64,000 nt of DNA, from assembly GCF_018130245.1 (NCBI RefSeq), contig NZ_JAFCKP010000022.1:1-64000 (forward strand). Direction: 5' to 3'. Origin of the DNA: Bradyrhizobium sp. SZCCT0231. Its GTDB lineage: Bacteria; Pseudomonadota; Alphaproteobacteria; Rhizobiales; Xanthobacteraceae. Every line of letters starts with the position of its first letter. Within the stretch, counting starts at the first letter, position 1. Shown here piece by piece: positions 25,556 to 34,428 of the stretch. The translations under genes were made by a program, and so were the position numbers. Under the pieces are notes generated by a model, which did not search any database, was not told the DNA's origin, and saw nothing but the letters and a program-made list of their open reading frames with translations.

Positions 25556-27403
25556 ATGACAGTCGCTCCAGGTGGTGACGTTGCAGGCCTGTTCGCAACG
25601 CCAAGGACCGTCGCAGAGCATCGCGGCGACGGCAGCATCGTGCTGCGATCGCCGGATCCGTTGCGCGACGGCGCGCGCTGCGTCGGCGACTGGCTGGAGC
25701 AATGGGCGCGGCAAACGCCGGATGCGATCTTCCTGGCCGAACGCGGCAATGTCGAAGCGCCCTGGACCACCGTCACCTATGCGCAGGCGCTGCGGAAGGT
25801 GCGCGCCGCTGCGTCCTGGATCCTGGCGCAAAAGCTCAGCGCGCATCGCCCGCTCGCGATCCTCTCGGACAACGGCATCGATCACGCGCTGCTCGCGCTC
25901 GCCGCCCAGCATGTGGGCGTGCCCTCGGCGGCGATCTCGCCGGCCTATTCGCTGATGTCGAAGGATTTCGACAAGCTCAAGAGCATGATTGCGCTGCTCG
26001 GGCCGGGCGCGATCTATGTCTCTGCGACCAAGCCATTCGCGCCAGCGCTGGCTGCCATCAGGCCGCTGCACCAGGCACAGATCATCAGCGGCAATGCCGA
26101 TGACGCCGACGCGCTCGCGTTCCGCACCGTTGCGGCAACGCCCGAGACGCCTGACGTTGCAAGAGCCTTTGCTGCGCTCACGCCTGATACGATCGCAAAA
26201 TTCCTGTTCACCTCGGGCTCGACCGGCACGCCCAAGGCAGTCATCAACACCCAGCGCATGCTGACCTCCAGCCAGCAAGCCAAGGCGCAGACCTGGACCT
26301 TCCTAGAACAGAGCCGCGATCTCGTCATTCTCGATTGGCTGCCCTGGAGTCATACGTTCGGCGCCAATCACAATTTCAATCTCGTGCTGCGCAATGGCGG
26401 CTCGCTGTACATCGACGGCGGCAAGCCCGCGCCTGGTCTCTTCGCGACGTCGCTCGCCAATCTGAAAAGCGTGATGCCGACGGTCTATTTCAATGTGCCG
26501 CGCGGTTTCGACATGCTGATCGCGGCGCTGCGCGCCGACGATGAGCTGCGTCGCCGCTTCTTCAGCGAGGTGAAATTCGCCTTCTATGCCGGCGCGGCGC
26601 TGCCGCAGAATCTGTGGGATGCCTTGGCAGAGCTTTCGACCAAGACCGTAGGTCGCACGCTGCCGATGGTCTCGGCCTGGGGCTCGACGGAAACCTCACC
26701 GCTCGCCACCGACTGTCATTTCCTCGCCGAGCGCTCCGGCAACATCGGCGTGCCCATTCCCGGCACCGAGCTGAAGCTCGTCGCGTCGGGCGACAAGCTC
26801 GAGGTGCGGGTGCGCGGCCCCAATGTCACGCCGGGCTATTGGAAGGCGCCGGAACTGACCAGGCAGGCCTTCGACGAAGAGGGCTTCTATCTGATCGGCG
26901 ACGCCGTGAAGCTTGCCGATAGCGCGCGGCCCGAGCGCGGCCTGTTCTTCGACGGCCGCGTCGCCGAAGACTTCAAGCTCAACTCCGGCACCTGGGTCAG
27001 CGTCGGCACGCTGCGCGTTGCCGGCATCGCTGCGCTGGCGCCGCTGGCGCAGGACATCGTCGTCGCCGGTCACGGCGGCGACGAGGTGCGCTTCCTGGTG
27101 TTTCCGAACATCGCAGCTTGCCGCGCCCTTGCCGGGCTGCCCGAGACGGCCGCTGTGGGCGATGTGCTGGCGCATGCCAAGGTCCGCAGTGCGATCGCGC
27201 ACGGTCTCGCAAAGCTGAAGCAGCAGGGCGCAAACTCCTCCGGCCACGCCACGCGTGCGCTGCTGCTCGCCGAGCCGCCATCAGTCGACGGCGGCGAGAT
27301 CACCGACAAGGGCTACATCAACCAGCGCGCCGTGCTGACGCGACGTGCGGAGGCGGTGGCGCGGTTGAATGATGATGCGTCGGAAGAGTGGATCGGGCTG
27401 TAA
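25556..27403 (+). CDS. fcs: Feruloyl-CoA synthase
   Basis: This 615-residue adenylate-forming enzyme activates ferulate and related hydroxycinnamates to CoA thioesters. The ATP loop FLFTSGSTGTPKAVI is at about residues 215-229. Later motifs are PWSHTFGANHNFN, SAWGSTETSPLATD and LIGDAVK. The family's distinctive C-terminus, with EDFKLNSGTWVSVG in place of the usual catalytic-lysine loop style, also fits feruloyl-CoA synthases. The ATG at 25556 follows GGAGGAGGA. No enoyl-CoA hydratase/aldolase or vanillin dehydrogenase is nearby, so the next steps must be encoded elsewhere. Confidence 0.88.
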   Translation: MTVAPGGDVAGLFATPRTVAEHRGDGSIVLRSPDPLRDGARCVGDWLEQWARQTPDAIFLAERGNVEAPWTTVTYAQALRKVRAAASWILAQKLSAHRPLAILSDNGIDHALLALAAQHVGVPSAAISPAYSLMSKDFDKLKSMIALLGPGAIYVSATKPFAPALAAIRPLHQAQIISGNADDADALAFRTVAATPETPDVARAFAALTPDTIAKFLFTSGSTGTPKAVINTQRMLTSSQQAKAQTWTFLEQSRDLVILDWLPWSHTFGANHNFNLVLRNGGSLYIDGGKPAPGLFATSLANLKSVMPTVYFNVPRGFDMLIAALRADDELRRRFFSEVKFAFYAGAALPQNLWDALAELSTKTVGRTLPMVSAWGSTETSPLATDCHFLAERSGNIGVPIPGTELKLVASGDKLEVRVRGPNVTPGYWKAPELTRQAFDEEGFYLIGDAVKLADSARPERGLFFDGRVAEDFKLNSGTWVSVGTLRVAGIAALAPLAQDIVVAGHGGDEVRFLVFPNIAACRALAGLPETAAVGDVLAHAKVRSAIAHGLAKLKQQGANSSGHATRALLLAEPPSVDGGEITDKGYINQRAVLTRRAEAVARLNDDASEEWIGL

Positions 27404-27414
27404 CACTAGCATCT

Positions 27415-27549
27415 CTCGTGCCCCGGACGCAGCGCAGCACGCAGTGATGCGCTGCAGAGCCGGGGCCCATCTCTCGTCGTGCACGCGGCGCCTGGGTCCC
27501 GGCTCTGCGTCGCGTCATTTCATGCCGCGCCGCGTCCGCGACACGCGAG
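27415..27549. repeat. Dispersed inverted repeat, CTCGTGCCCCGGACGC family (copy 1)
   Basis: The element begins CTCGTGCCCCGGACGCAGCG and ends with an inverted CGCGTCCGCGACACGCGAG. Inner arms are GAGCCGGGGCCC and GGGTCCCGGCTCTGC. A second copy is at 43161-43306. Confidence 0.8.
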
Positions 27550-27602
27550 CGGGCGGCGCCGATAAGCCAGCCATCCTGTCGCAATATCCTGCCGATTCTT
27601 TT

Positions 27603-27767
27603 GTTGCCTAAGCAACTAATTTGTGCGAACCCTTCCGGACGAAGACGACGGCGGGCGAACCGCTGCGTCCGATCTTGGAGGAAACAATGCTCGGCAGGAA
27701 TGGTGCCGCGGGCAAACGCGGGCGCATGCCTGAAGACGTCAGCACGACGCAGCCGCGACGCGGCGCG
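27603..27767 (+). pseudogene. Orphan operator, RBS and start codon of a lost gene
   Basis: GTTGC-CTAA-GCAAC (27603-27616) looks like a MarR-type operator. It is followed at 27677-27689 by TTGGAGGAAACAATG, a textbook ribosome site and start. The frame from 27687 (MLGRNGAAGKRGRMPED...) has no recognisable product and runs antisense through the MarR gene. It reads as the 5' end of a gene whose body was deleted, leaving its leader fused to the 3' side of the MarR gene. Confidence 0.35.
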
Positions 27768-28274
27768 TCAGCTGTAGCTGCTGTCCGTCACCGCGCCGAG
27801 ATTTTCGTGCAGCCGGCGGAGCAGATCGATCAGCACCTCGCGCTCGTCCTTGCTCAGGCACGACAGCAGGCGCCGTTCGCGCTCGAATGCCGCCACGATC
27901 ACCTTGTCATGCGTGGCCCGACCCCTTGCGGTCAGCGAGATCGAATGAGTGCGGCCGTCATTGGGGTCGGTGCGGATCGAGATCAGCCCGCGCTTCTCCA
28001 GACCCGCGAGCGTCCGGCTCACCGGGCCCTTGTCGAAGCCGATGACGTGGCAGATGCGCGAGGCGGGAATGCCGGGCTCGATCGCCAGCAGCGACATGAT
28101 TCGCCATTCCGTGACGTTGACGCCGAACTGCTTCTGATAGAACCCGGTCGCACTATTCGAAAGCTTGTTGGCGATGAAGGTAATGAACGCCGGGACGTAA
28201 CGCTCGAGATCGAGCGTCGGCCCCGCATCAGCGGGCGCGGGCTTCTGGCGGGCTCTGGTCGAGGACGGCGGCAT
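27768..28274 (-). CDS. MarR-family regulator adjacent to the P450 operon
   Basis: This 168-residue protein carries a MarR winged helix (about 55-125): VTEWRIMSLLAIEPGIPASRICHVIGFDKGPVSRTLAGLEKRGLI, with the wing DPNDGRTHSISLT. It is divergent from the cytochrome P450 gene, and a 19-base inverted repeat lies between them. Its probable job is to repress the P450/ferredoxin operon until an aromatic acid or its CoA ester is present. Ligand and targets are inferred from position. Confidence 0.88.
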   Translation of the reverse strand: MPPSSTRARQKPAPADAGPTLDLERYVPAFITFIANKLSNSATGFYQKQFGVNVTEWRIMSLLAIEPGIPASRICHVIGFDKGPVSRTLAGLEKRGLISIRTDPNDGRTHSISLTARGRATHDKVIVAAFERERRLLSCLSKDEREVLIDLLRRLHENLGAVTDSSYS

Positions 28275-28309
28275 ATCGGGCTTCTGACTCGCGGCGTGCC
28301 CAGAGACCT

Positions 28310-28328
28310 AAGGGCATGCGCTGCCCTT
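28310..28328. promoter_or_regulatory. Putative MarR operator in the marR/P450 divergent region
   Basis: AAGGGCA and TGCCCTT form a perfect 7-bp inverted repeat around TGCGC. It lies 36 bases before the marR start and 30 before the P450 start. It has the same 5-base spacer as the other MarR operator candidate but a different sequence. Confidence 0.5.
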
Positions 28329-28357
28329 TCACAAGATCAAAATGAGGGAGGTCTTCC

Positions 28358-29566
28358 ATGACCGGATCCGGCTCCGCGGGATCGGGAGTCCCGCATCTCG
28401 ACGTCGACCCCTTCGACATGACTTTTTTTGCCGACCCCTATCCCACGCATGAGCTGCTGCGGGAGGCGGGGCCCGTGGTCTATCTCGACAAATGGAAGGT
28501 CTATGGCGTGGCGCGTTATGCCGAGGTCCATGCCGTGCTGAACGATCCCGCCACCTTCTGCTCCAGCCGCGGCGTCGGGCTGTCCGACTTCAAGAAGGAG
28601 ACGCCGTGGCGGCCGCCGAGCCTGATCCTCGAGGCCGATCCACCTGCGCACACCCGCACCCGCGCCGTGCTGTCAAAAGTGCTGTCGCCGACCGTGATGA
28701 AGCAGGTGCGCGATCGTTTTGCCGCGGCGGCGGTGGAGCGGGTGGATGCGCTGCTGGACAAGCGCAGCTTCGATGCGATCACCGACCTTGCGGAAGCCTA
28801 TCCGCTATCGATCTTTCCGGATGCGCTCGGCCTCAAGCCGGAGGGGCGCGAGCATCTGATTCCCTATGCCAGCGTCGTGTTCAACGCGTTCGGTCCGCCC
28901 AACCAGTTGCGCCAGGAGGCGATCGAACGGTCGATGCCTCACCAGGCCTATGTTGCCGAGCAATGCCAGCGGGAGAACCTTGCGCCCGGCGGCTTTGGCG
29001 CCTGCATTCATGCGCAGGTCGACGAGGGTGCTATCACGCCCACCGAAGCGCCGCTGCTAGTGCGCTCGCTGCTGTCGGCCGGCCTCGACACCACCGTCAA
29101 TGGCATCGGTGCGGCGCTCTATTGTCTCGCACGCTTTCCGGATCAATGGCAGCGCCTGCGCGAGGATCTCACGCTGGCGCGCGGAGCCTTCGAGGAAGCT
29201 GTGCGCTTCGAAAGCCCGGTGCAGACCTTCTTTCGCACCACCACGCGCGAGGTCGAGCTGTCAGGCGCGAGGATCGGCGAGGGCGAGAAGGTGCTGATGT
29301 TCCTCGCGGCAGCCAATCGCGATCCGCGCCGCTGGGACGAGCCGGACAGCTACGACATCACCCGCCGCACCTCCGGCCATGTCGGCTTCGGCTCCGGCAT
29401 CCACATGTGCGTCGGCCAGCTCGTCGCCCGCCTCGAAGGCGAGGTGATGCTGACGGCACTGGCCCGGCGCATCGCGAAGATCGAGATCACGGGCGAGCCG
29501 AAGCGCCGCTTCAACAACACTCTGCGCGGGCTCGACAGCCTGCCGGTCACCATCACCCCGGCCTGA
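28358..29566 (+). CDS. Cytochrome P450, CYP199-like
   Basis: This 402-residue soluble bacterial P450 has the oxygen-activation helix SAGLDTTVNG (about 239-248), the ExxR motif in EEAVRFESP, and the haem loop VGFGSGIHMCVGQ with Cys351 as the ligand. Overall it resembles CYP199A enzymes of Rhodopseudomonas and Bradyrhizobium, which demethylate or hydroxylate para-substituted benzoates such as 4-methoxybenzoate. The ferredoxin gene follows 12 bases later, which is the usual CYP199 arrangement. The ATG at 28358 follows GAGGGAGG. The substrate range is an inference from resemblance. Confidence 0.9.
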   Translation: MTGSGSAGSGVPHLDVDPFDMTFFADPYPTHELLREAGPVVYLDKWKVYGVARYAEVHAVLNDPATFCSSRGVGLSDFKKETPWRPPSLILEADPPAHTRTRAVLSKVLSPTVMKQVRDRFAAAAVERVDALLDKRSFDAITDLAEAYPLSIFPDALGLKPEGREHLIPYASVVFNAFGPPNQLRQEAIERSMPHQAYVAEQCQRENLAPGGFGACIHAQVDEGAITPTEAPLLVRSLLSAGLDTTVNGIGAALYCLARFPDQWQRLREDLTLARGAFEEAVRFESPVQTFFRTTTREVELSGARIGEGEKVLMFLAAANRDPRRWDEPDSYDITRRTSGHVGFGSGIHMCVGQLVARLEGEVMLTALARRIAKIEITGEPKRRFNNTLRGLDSLPVTITPA

Positions 29567-29578
29567 CGAGGAGTCTTG

Positions 29579-29902
29579 ATGCCCGCCATCACCTTTATCC
29601 ATCCCGACGGCAAGTCCGATCGCGTCGAGACCGCGGGCGACGAAAGCGCCATGCAGGCCGCGACCCGTCACGGCCTCGACGGCATCCTGGCCGAATGCGG
29701 CGGCAACGCGATGTGCGCGACCTGCCACGTCTACGTCGATGACAGCTGGCTCGCGCGCCTGCCGGACATGGCGGACGACGAGGATGCGCTGCTCGACGGT
29801 ACCGCGAGCGAGCGACTGCCGAACAGCCGGCTGTCCTGCCAGATCAAGATCACGCCCGCACTCGATGGGCTCGTGCTGAGACTGCCCGAACGGCAGGTCT
29901 GA
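29579..29902 (+). CDS. [2Fe-2S] ferredoxin, electron donor to the P450
   Basis: This 107-residue vertebrate-type (adrenodoxin/putidaredoxin-like) ferredoxin has cluster ligands at Cys40, Cys46, Cys49 and Cys87, i.e. C-x5-C-x2-C-x37-C, with CGGNAMCATCHVYVDD visible. The start is the ATG at 29579. It directly follows the P450 gene and is expected to pass electrons to it. No ferredoxin reductase gene is adjacent, so a shared reductase is needed. Confidence 0.93.
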   Translation: MPAITFIHPDGKSDRVETAGDESAMQAATRHGLDGILAECGGNAMCATCHVYVDDSWLARLPDMADDEDALLDGTASERLPNSRLSCQIKITPALDGLVLRLPERQV

Positions 29903-29960
29903 TTTTTTCTCAAACGCGCCGGCATCGACCGGCGCGGCAATCGATCCAACAGGGGAGGGA

Positions 29961-31175
29961 ATGATGAAGCATCTGAAGTGGACGCTCGCGCTGGCCGCGA
30001 GCCTGATAACCGGCGCGGCGACCGCCGAGATATCGGACAACGTCGTACGCATCGGCGTGCTCAACGACATCTCCGGCATCTTCCAGGACACCAACGGCAT
30101 GGGCTCGGTCGAGGCCGCGCGCATGGCGGCGGAGGATTTCAACGGCGGCGGCAAAGGCATCAAGGTCGAGATCGTCTATGCCGATCACCAGAACAAGGCC
30201 GATGTCGGCAATGCCATCGCGCGCAAATGGCTCGATGTCGAAGGCGTCGATGCCATTGTCGACGTGCCGAATTCGGCCGTCGGCCTCTCCATCAACACGC
30301 TGCTGCGCGACAGCCGCATGACCTTCCTGGCGTCCTCGACCGCGAGCTCGGACCTTACCGGCAAGGCTTGCTCGCCCAACACCATCCAATGGGTCAACGA
30401 CGCCTGGGCGACCGGCAACACCACGGCAGCCGCGATGATGTCGCGCGGCGGCAAGGACTGGTATTTCCTCACGGTCGATTACGCCCTCGGCAAGGGGATC
30501 GAGGCGGAGGCGCAGAAATACATCGAGTCGCATGGCGGCAAGGTGCTCGGCTCCTCGAAGCATCCGCTCGGCACCTCCGATTTCGCGTCCTTCCTGTTGC
30601 AGGCGCAGGGCTCCAAAGCGCAGGTGATTGGGTTGGCGAACGCAGGCGGCGACACCATCAACGCGGTGAAGCAGGCCGCCGAGTTCGGCATCCAGCAGAG
30701 CGGCCAGAAGCTCGTCGCCTTCCTGCTCTTCATCAACGACGTCCACGGCATGGGCATCAAGGTCGCGCAGGGTCTCCAGCTCATGGAAGCGTTCTACTGG
30801 GACATGAACGACGACACCCGCGCCTTCGCCAAACGCTTTGCTGCACGGCCCGGCATGAACGGCAAGATGCCGAGCGGCAACCAGGCCGGCGTCTATGCCT
30901 CGACGCTCGCTTATCTCAACGCGGTCGCGGCGACCGGCAGCGACAATGCCAAGGACGCCGTGCCCGAGATGAAGAAGTTCAAGGGCAAGGACAAGCTGTT
31001 CGGAGACACCACGATCCGCCAGGATGGCCGCGTCGTGCATCCCATGTATCTGTTCGAGGTGAAGAAGCCGGAAGAGTCGAAATATCCATATGATTACTAC
31101 AAGCTGGTCTCAACGATTCCCGCGGAGCAGGCGTTCCGCCCGCTGGCAGAAGGCGGATGTGAGCTGGTGAAGTGA
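29961..31175 (+). CDS. Liv-type ABC substrate-binding protein (aromatic-acid receptor candidate)
   Basis: This 404-residue type 1 periplasmic receptor has a signal peptide ending TGAATA at about residue 21, then VVRIGVLNDISGIFQDTNGMGSVEAARMAAEDFNGGG, the classical LivK-type start. The leader carries GGGAGGGA before the ATG. It follows the ferredoxin gene by 58 bases, and no permease genes follow. Related receptors in Rhodopseudomonas bind lignin-derived aromatic acids, and the P450/fcs neighbourhood suggests such a ligand here. It may supply the receptor-less transporter at 45972-49296, but that is inference. Confidence 0.87.
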   Translation: MMKHLKWTLALAASLITGAATAEISDNVVRIGVLNDISGIFQDTNGMGSVEAARMAAEDFNGGGKGIKVEIVYADHQNKADVGNAIARKWLDVEGVDAIVDVPNSAVGLSINTLLRDSRMTFLASSTASSDLTGKACSPNTIQWVNDAWATGNTTAAAMMSRGGKDWYFLTVDYALGKGIEAEAQKYIESHGGKVLGSSKHPLGTSDFASFLLQAQGSKAQVIGLANAGGDTINAVKQAAEFGIQQSGQKLVAFLLFINDVHGMGIKVAQGLQLMEAFYWDMNDDTRAFAKRFAARPGMNGKMPSGNQAGVYASTLAYLNAVAATGSDNAKDAVPEMKKFKGKDKLFGDTTIRQDGRVVHPMYLFEVKKPEESKYPYDYYKLVSTIPAEQAFRPLAEGGCELVK

Positions 31176-31200
31176 ATGTAGCTAGGAGCGCGATCTTTCA

Positions 31201-31357
31201 CCCTCCCCTGGAGGGGGAGGGTCGATCGCGCGCAGCGCGAGCGGGGTGGGGTGATCTCTCCACTCGGGCACTGTTGGATGTGGAGAGACCGTCACCCCAC
31301 CCCGTCTCACATTTCGCTGCGCTCCATGTGAGCCGACCCTCCCCCTCCAGGGGAGGG
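31201..31357. repeat. Dispersed long inverted repeat, CCCTCCCCTGGAGGGGGAGGGTC family
   Basis: Outer arms CCCTCCCCTGGAGGG and CCCTCCAGGGGAGGG, and inner arms GGGGTGGGGTGA and TCACCCCACCCC, make a long two-stage hairpin. It fills most of the 210-base gap between convergent genes and may serve as a transcription stop for both. Confidence 0.8.
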
Positions 31358-31385
31358 TAAGAGGGCCACGCTGCGTCATCGCCTT

Positions 31386-32648
31386 CTACACCACCTTGCT
31401 GCTTCCCTGCGTGATCAACCTCGCCGCGCGCTGATCTCGTGCGTAGATCCAGAGCCAGCTCAGGGCGACGCTGAGGCGGTGGCGCAGGCCGATCAGGAAG
31501 TAGATGTGGGCGATGCCCCAGATCCACCATGCGATGGTGCCGCGCAGCTTGACCTTGCCGAAGTCGATCACGGCGAGCCGTTTTCCGATCTGCGCGAGGC
31601 TGCCGGCATGCTTGTAGCGGAACGCGCCCTTTGTCTCTCCGCGCAGCCGCGCCTTGATGGTCTCGGCGACATGACGGCCCTGCTGCTTGGCGGCCGGCGC
31701 GATGCCGGGCACGGGCTTGCCATCCCAGGCATTGATGCTGACGGTGTCGCCGATCGCAAAGATCTCGGGATGGCCTGATATGGTGAGGTCGGCCTCGACC
31801 TGCACGCGCCCGGCACGATCGCTGGGTGCGCCCAGCCACTCCGCGGCGGGCGAGGCGCGCACGCCGGCGGCCCAGATTCTTGTCTTCGCCTCGAGCAGTT
31901 GGCCGCCGAACACGACGCCCTCGCGGTTGATCTCGGTGACGGCCTGTCCCAGCACGACCTCGACGCCGATCTTTTCCAGCGAGGCCTGTGCGTAGGCCGA
32001 GAGGTCGTCGGCGAAGCCCGCGAGCACACGCGGCCCGGCCTCGATCAGCACCACGCGGGCCTTGGTCGTGTCGATGTTGCGGAAATCGGCGGGCAGGGTG
32101 TGATGCGCCATCTCGGCGATGGTGCCGGCGAGCTCGACGCCGGTCGGGCCGGCGCCGACGATGACGAAGGTCAGCCGCGCCGCGCGCCGCGCCGGATCGG
32201 TCTCGCGCTCGGCGCGTTCGAACGCCACCAGGATGTGTCGGCGCAGCGTGGTCGCATCCTCCAGCGTCTTCAGGCCGGGCGCCCATGCCTCCCATTCGTC
32301 ATGGCCGAAATAGGCGTGCCGCGCACCGGTGGCGAGCACCAGCGTGTCGTAGGGGACCTCGCTGCCGTCGTCGATCAGCACGCAGCGACGTGCCGTGTCG
32401 ACACCGCTCACTGTGGCAAACAGCGTCGTCACCTCGCGGCGGTCGCGCATGAGATGGCGAATGGGCCAGGCGATCTCGCTGGTCGCAAGCGAGGCGGTCG
32501 CGACCTGGTAGAGCAGCGGCTGGAACAGATGATGATTGCGGCGGTCGATCAGCGTGATCTCGACCGGAGCGCCCGCCAGCCGGTAGGTCGCCTCCAGCCC
32601 GCCGAAGCCGGCGCCGACGATGACGACGCGATGGGGATTTGCGGCCAT
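31386..32648 (-). CDS. Type II NADH dehydrogenase-like FAD oxidoreductase
   Basis: This 420-residue flavoprotein has an N-terminal FAD motif VVIVGAGFGGLEATYRLAG and a second dinucleotide motif FVIVGAGPTGVELAGTIAE at about residue 165. The GDTVSI-type FAD-binding segment is IFAIGDTVSINAWDGKPVPGIAPAAKQQG. The C-terminal hydrophobic tail (GTIAWWIWGIAHIYFLIGLRHRLSVALSWLWIY) fits membrane association as in NDH-2. The ATG at 32648 follows GAGGGTG. It would pass electrons from NADH to quinone without pumping protons. It has no obvious link to the neighbouring transport genes. Confidence 0.9.
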   Translation of the reverse strand: MAANPHRVVIVGAGFGGLEATYRLAGAPVEITLIDRRNHHLFQPLLYQVATASLATSEIAWPIRHLMRDRREVTTLFATVSGVDTARRCVLIDDGSEVPYDTLVLATGARHAYFGHDEWEAWAPGLKTLEDATTLRRHILVAFERAERETDPARRAARLTFVIVGAGPTGVELAGTIAEMAHHTLPADFRNIDTTKARVVLIEAGPRVLAGFADDLSAYAQASLEKIGVEVVLGQAVTEINREGVVFGGQLLEAKTRIWAAGVRASPAAEWLGAPSDRAGRVQVEADLTISGHPEIFAIGDTVSINAWDGKPVPGIAPAAKQQGRHVAETIKARLRGETKGAFRYKHAGSLAQIGKRLAVIDFGKVKLRGTIAWWIWGIAHIYFLIGLRHRLSVALSWLWIYARDQRAARLITQGSSKVV

Positions 32649-32967
32649 GATGCACCCTCGAATCTCGCTGCTGCTCTCTATCATTTAAGTGCGGATTGGG
32701 CGCCGCGGTCCAATAGCCGTCATCAATGGCCGCATAGGCCTGATGTATCGATTGCATCGATCTGGCGCGAAAAAGCGCCGCAGGCCCTGGGCCGGCCTCG
32801 GCCGAAGTGAGTAGAATTATATTTCTTGCCATCGCCAATTGAGGCGAAATATGGTGCAGGGCGGGCGCTGAGCCATTGGCGGCTCGACAAATTTTGCGTT
32901 CAATAGAAACAGGCCCGGGGCGGCGATCACCCCGTTTCCGGGACCGATAATAAGGAGGGGAGTGGTT
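32649..32967. other. Promoter region between divergent NDH-2-like and receptor genes
   Basis: No ORF of note lies in this 319-base gap. It contains the perfect palindrome ATCGAT-TGC-ATCGAT (32747-32761), a plausible regulator site, and a GGGGCGGCGATCACCCCG stem just before the receptor's ribosome site. Confidence 0.4.
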
Positions 32968-34140
32968 ATGAGGACGGCATTTTGGCTGGCGGGCGCAGCG
33001 GCGCTGGTGCTGGCAAATCAGGCATTCGCCGGCGACACCGTCAAGATCGGTTTCGTCTCGACCTTCAGCGGCCCGACCGCCGTGATCGGCAACGACATGC
33101 GCAACTCCTTCGAGCTCGCGCTCGACCATCTCGGCCGCAAGATGGGCGGCAAGCCGGTCGAGGTGATCTACGAGGACGACGGGCAGAAGCCCGACGTCGG
33201 CAAGCAGAAGACCGAGAAGCTCGTGCAGTCCGACAAGGTCGATTTCATCGTCGGCTATATCTGGTCGAACGTGCTGCTGGCCTCGCTCAAGACCGCGGTG
33301 GATTCGAAGACCTTCCTGATTTCGGCCAACGCCGGCCCGTCGCAGCTCGCCGGCGAGCTGTGCTCGCCTTACGTGTTTTCGACCTCGTGGCAGAACGACC
33401 AGACCCCGCAGGCGGTCGGTACTTATATGAACCAGAAGGGCGTCAAGTCCGTATTCCTGATCGGCCCGAACTACGCCGCCGGCAAGGACATGCTGGCCGG
33501 CGTCAAGAGCACCTTCAAGGGTCAGGTCGTCGGCGAGGAATACACGGTGTGGCCGAGCCAGCTCGACTTCTCCGCCGAGCTTTCCAAGGCGCGTGCCTCC
33601 GGCGCCGAGTCGATCTTCGTGTTCTACCCCGGTGCCGCCGGCGTGCAATTCCTCAATCAATATGCGCAGGCCGGCCTGAAGAGCACGATGCCGCTCTACA
33701 CCGCCTTCACCATCGACGAGCTCTCCCTGCCGCTCCAGAAGGAGAACGCGCTCGGGGTGCCCGGCGCGCAGCAATGGGTCAACGATCTCCCCAACGAGCA
33801 GAACAAGCGCTTCGTCGCCGACTACCGCAAGAAGCATACCGGCCTGCGCCCGACCTTCTACGGCGCGCAGTCCTATGACGCCGCGAACCTGATCAACAGC
33901 GCCGTCGTCGCCGTGAAAGGCGACACCTCCAAGAAGGACGAGATGAAGGCCGAGATGGAGAAGGTGAACTTCAAATCGGTGCGCGGCGCCTTCAAGTACG
34001 GCAACAACCACATCCCGATCCAGAACTTCTACCTGCAGGATGTGGTCAAGGATTCCGAAGGCCAGCTCGCGCTGAAGACCGTCGCCACCATCGTCGAGAA
34101 CGACCAGGATCGCTTCCACGACAAGTGCAAGATGAAGTGA
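32968..34140 (+). CDS. Liv-type ABC substrate-binding protein, orphan
   Basis: This 390-residue receptor begins MRTAFWLAGAAALVLANQAFA, a clear signal peptide. GDTVKIGFVSTFSGPTAVIGNDMRNSFELALDHLGRKMGG follows, the type 1 fold start. The ATG at 32968 sits 6 bases after a GTG and has AAGGAGGGG upstream. No permease or ATPase gene is adjacent: a repeat-rich gap follows and then a gene on the other strand. It is the second of two orphan receptors in this aromatic region and a candidate partner of the receptor-less operon at 45972-49296. Confidence 0.87.
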   Translation: MRTAFWLAGAAALVLANQAFAGDTVKIGFVSTFSGPTAVIGNDMRNSFELALDHLGRKMGGKPVEVIYEDDGQKPDVGKQKTEKLVQSDKVDFIVGYIWSNVLLASLKTAVDSKTFLISANAGPSQLAGELCSPYVFSTSWQNDQTPQAVGTYMNQKGVKSVFLIGPNYAAGKDMLAGVKSTFKGQVVGEEYTVWPSQLDFSAELSKARASGAESIFVFYPGAAGVQFLNQYAQAGLKSTMPLYTAFTIDELSLPLQKENALGVPGAQQWVNDLPNEQNKRFVADYRKKHTGLRPTFYGAQSYDAANLINSAVVAVKGDTSKKDEMKAEMEKVNFKSVRGAFKYGNNHIPIQNFYLQDVVKDSEGQLALKTVATIVENDQDRFHDKCKMK

Positions 34141-34149
34141 GGTGGACTG

Positions 34150-34425
34150 TCTCCTCTCCCTCTCCCCGTTCTTACGGGGAGAGGGTGGGGTGAGGGGCTC
34201 TCTCTCCCCGAGGACGGAGTTGCTTGAATTCCTCAATAGTCCCCACATCGTCATTGCGAGCCACCGGGGCCGCGCTTCGCGCGGACCCGGTGGCTCGCAA
34301 TGAGGTGTTGAGGGAGCGTTGCTCCCGATTGCGATGTGACTCGCGGAGATTCCCCCTCACCCGGAATTCAAGCTGCGCTCGAATTCCGGCCTCTCCCCGC
34401 AAGCGGGGAGAGGCGAAGGGAGAGG
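34150..34425. repeat. Dispersed CTCTCCCC repeat interrupted by a second repeat
   Basis: The outer element matches 39717-39903 (CTCTCCCCGTTCTTACGGGG at 34159 onward) and resumes at about 34350 with CCCTCACCCGGAATTC and CTCTCCCCGCAAGCGGGGAGAGG. Between them, 34250-34304 is a different inverted repeat (CGTCATTGCGAGCCACC / GGTGGCTCGCAATGA), which looks inserted into the first. Confidence 0.75.
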
Positions 34426-34428
34426 TCG

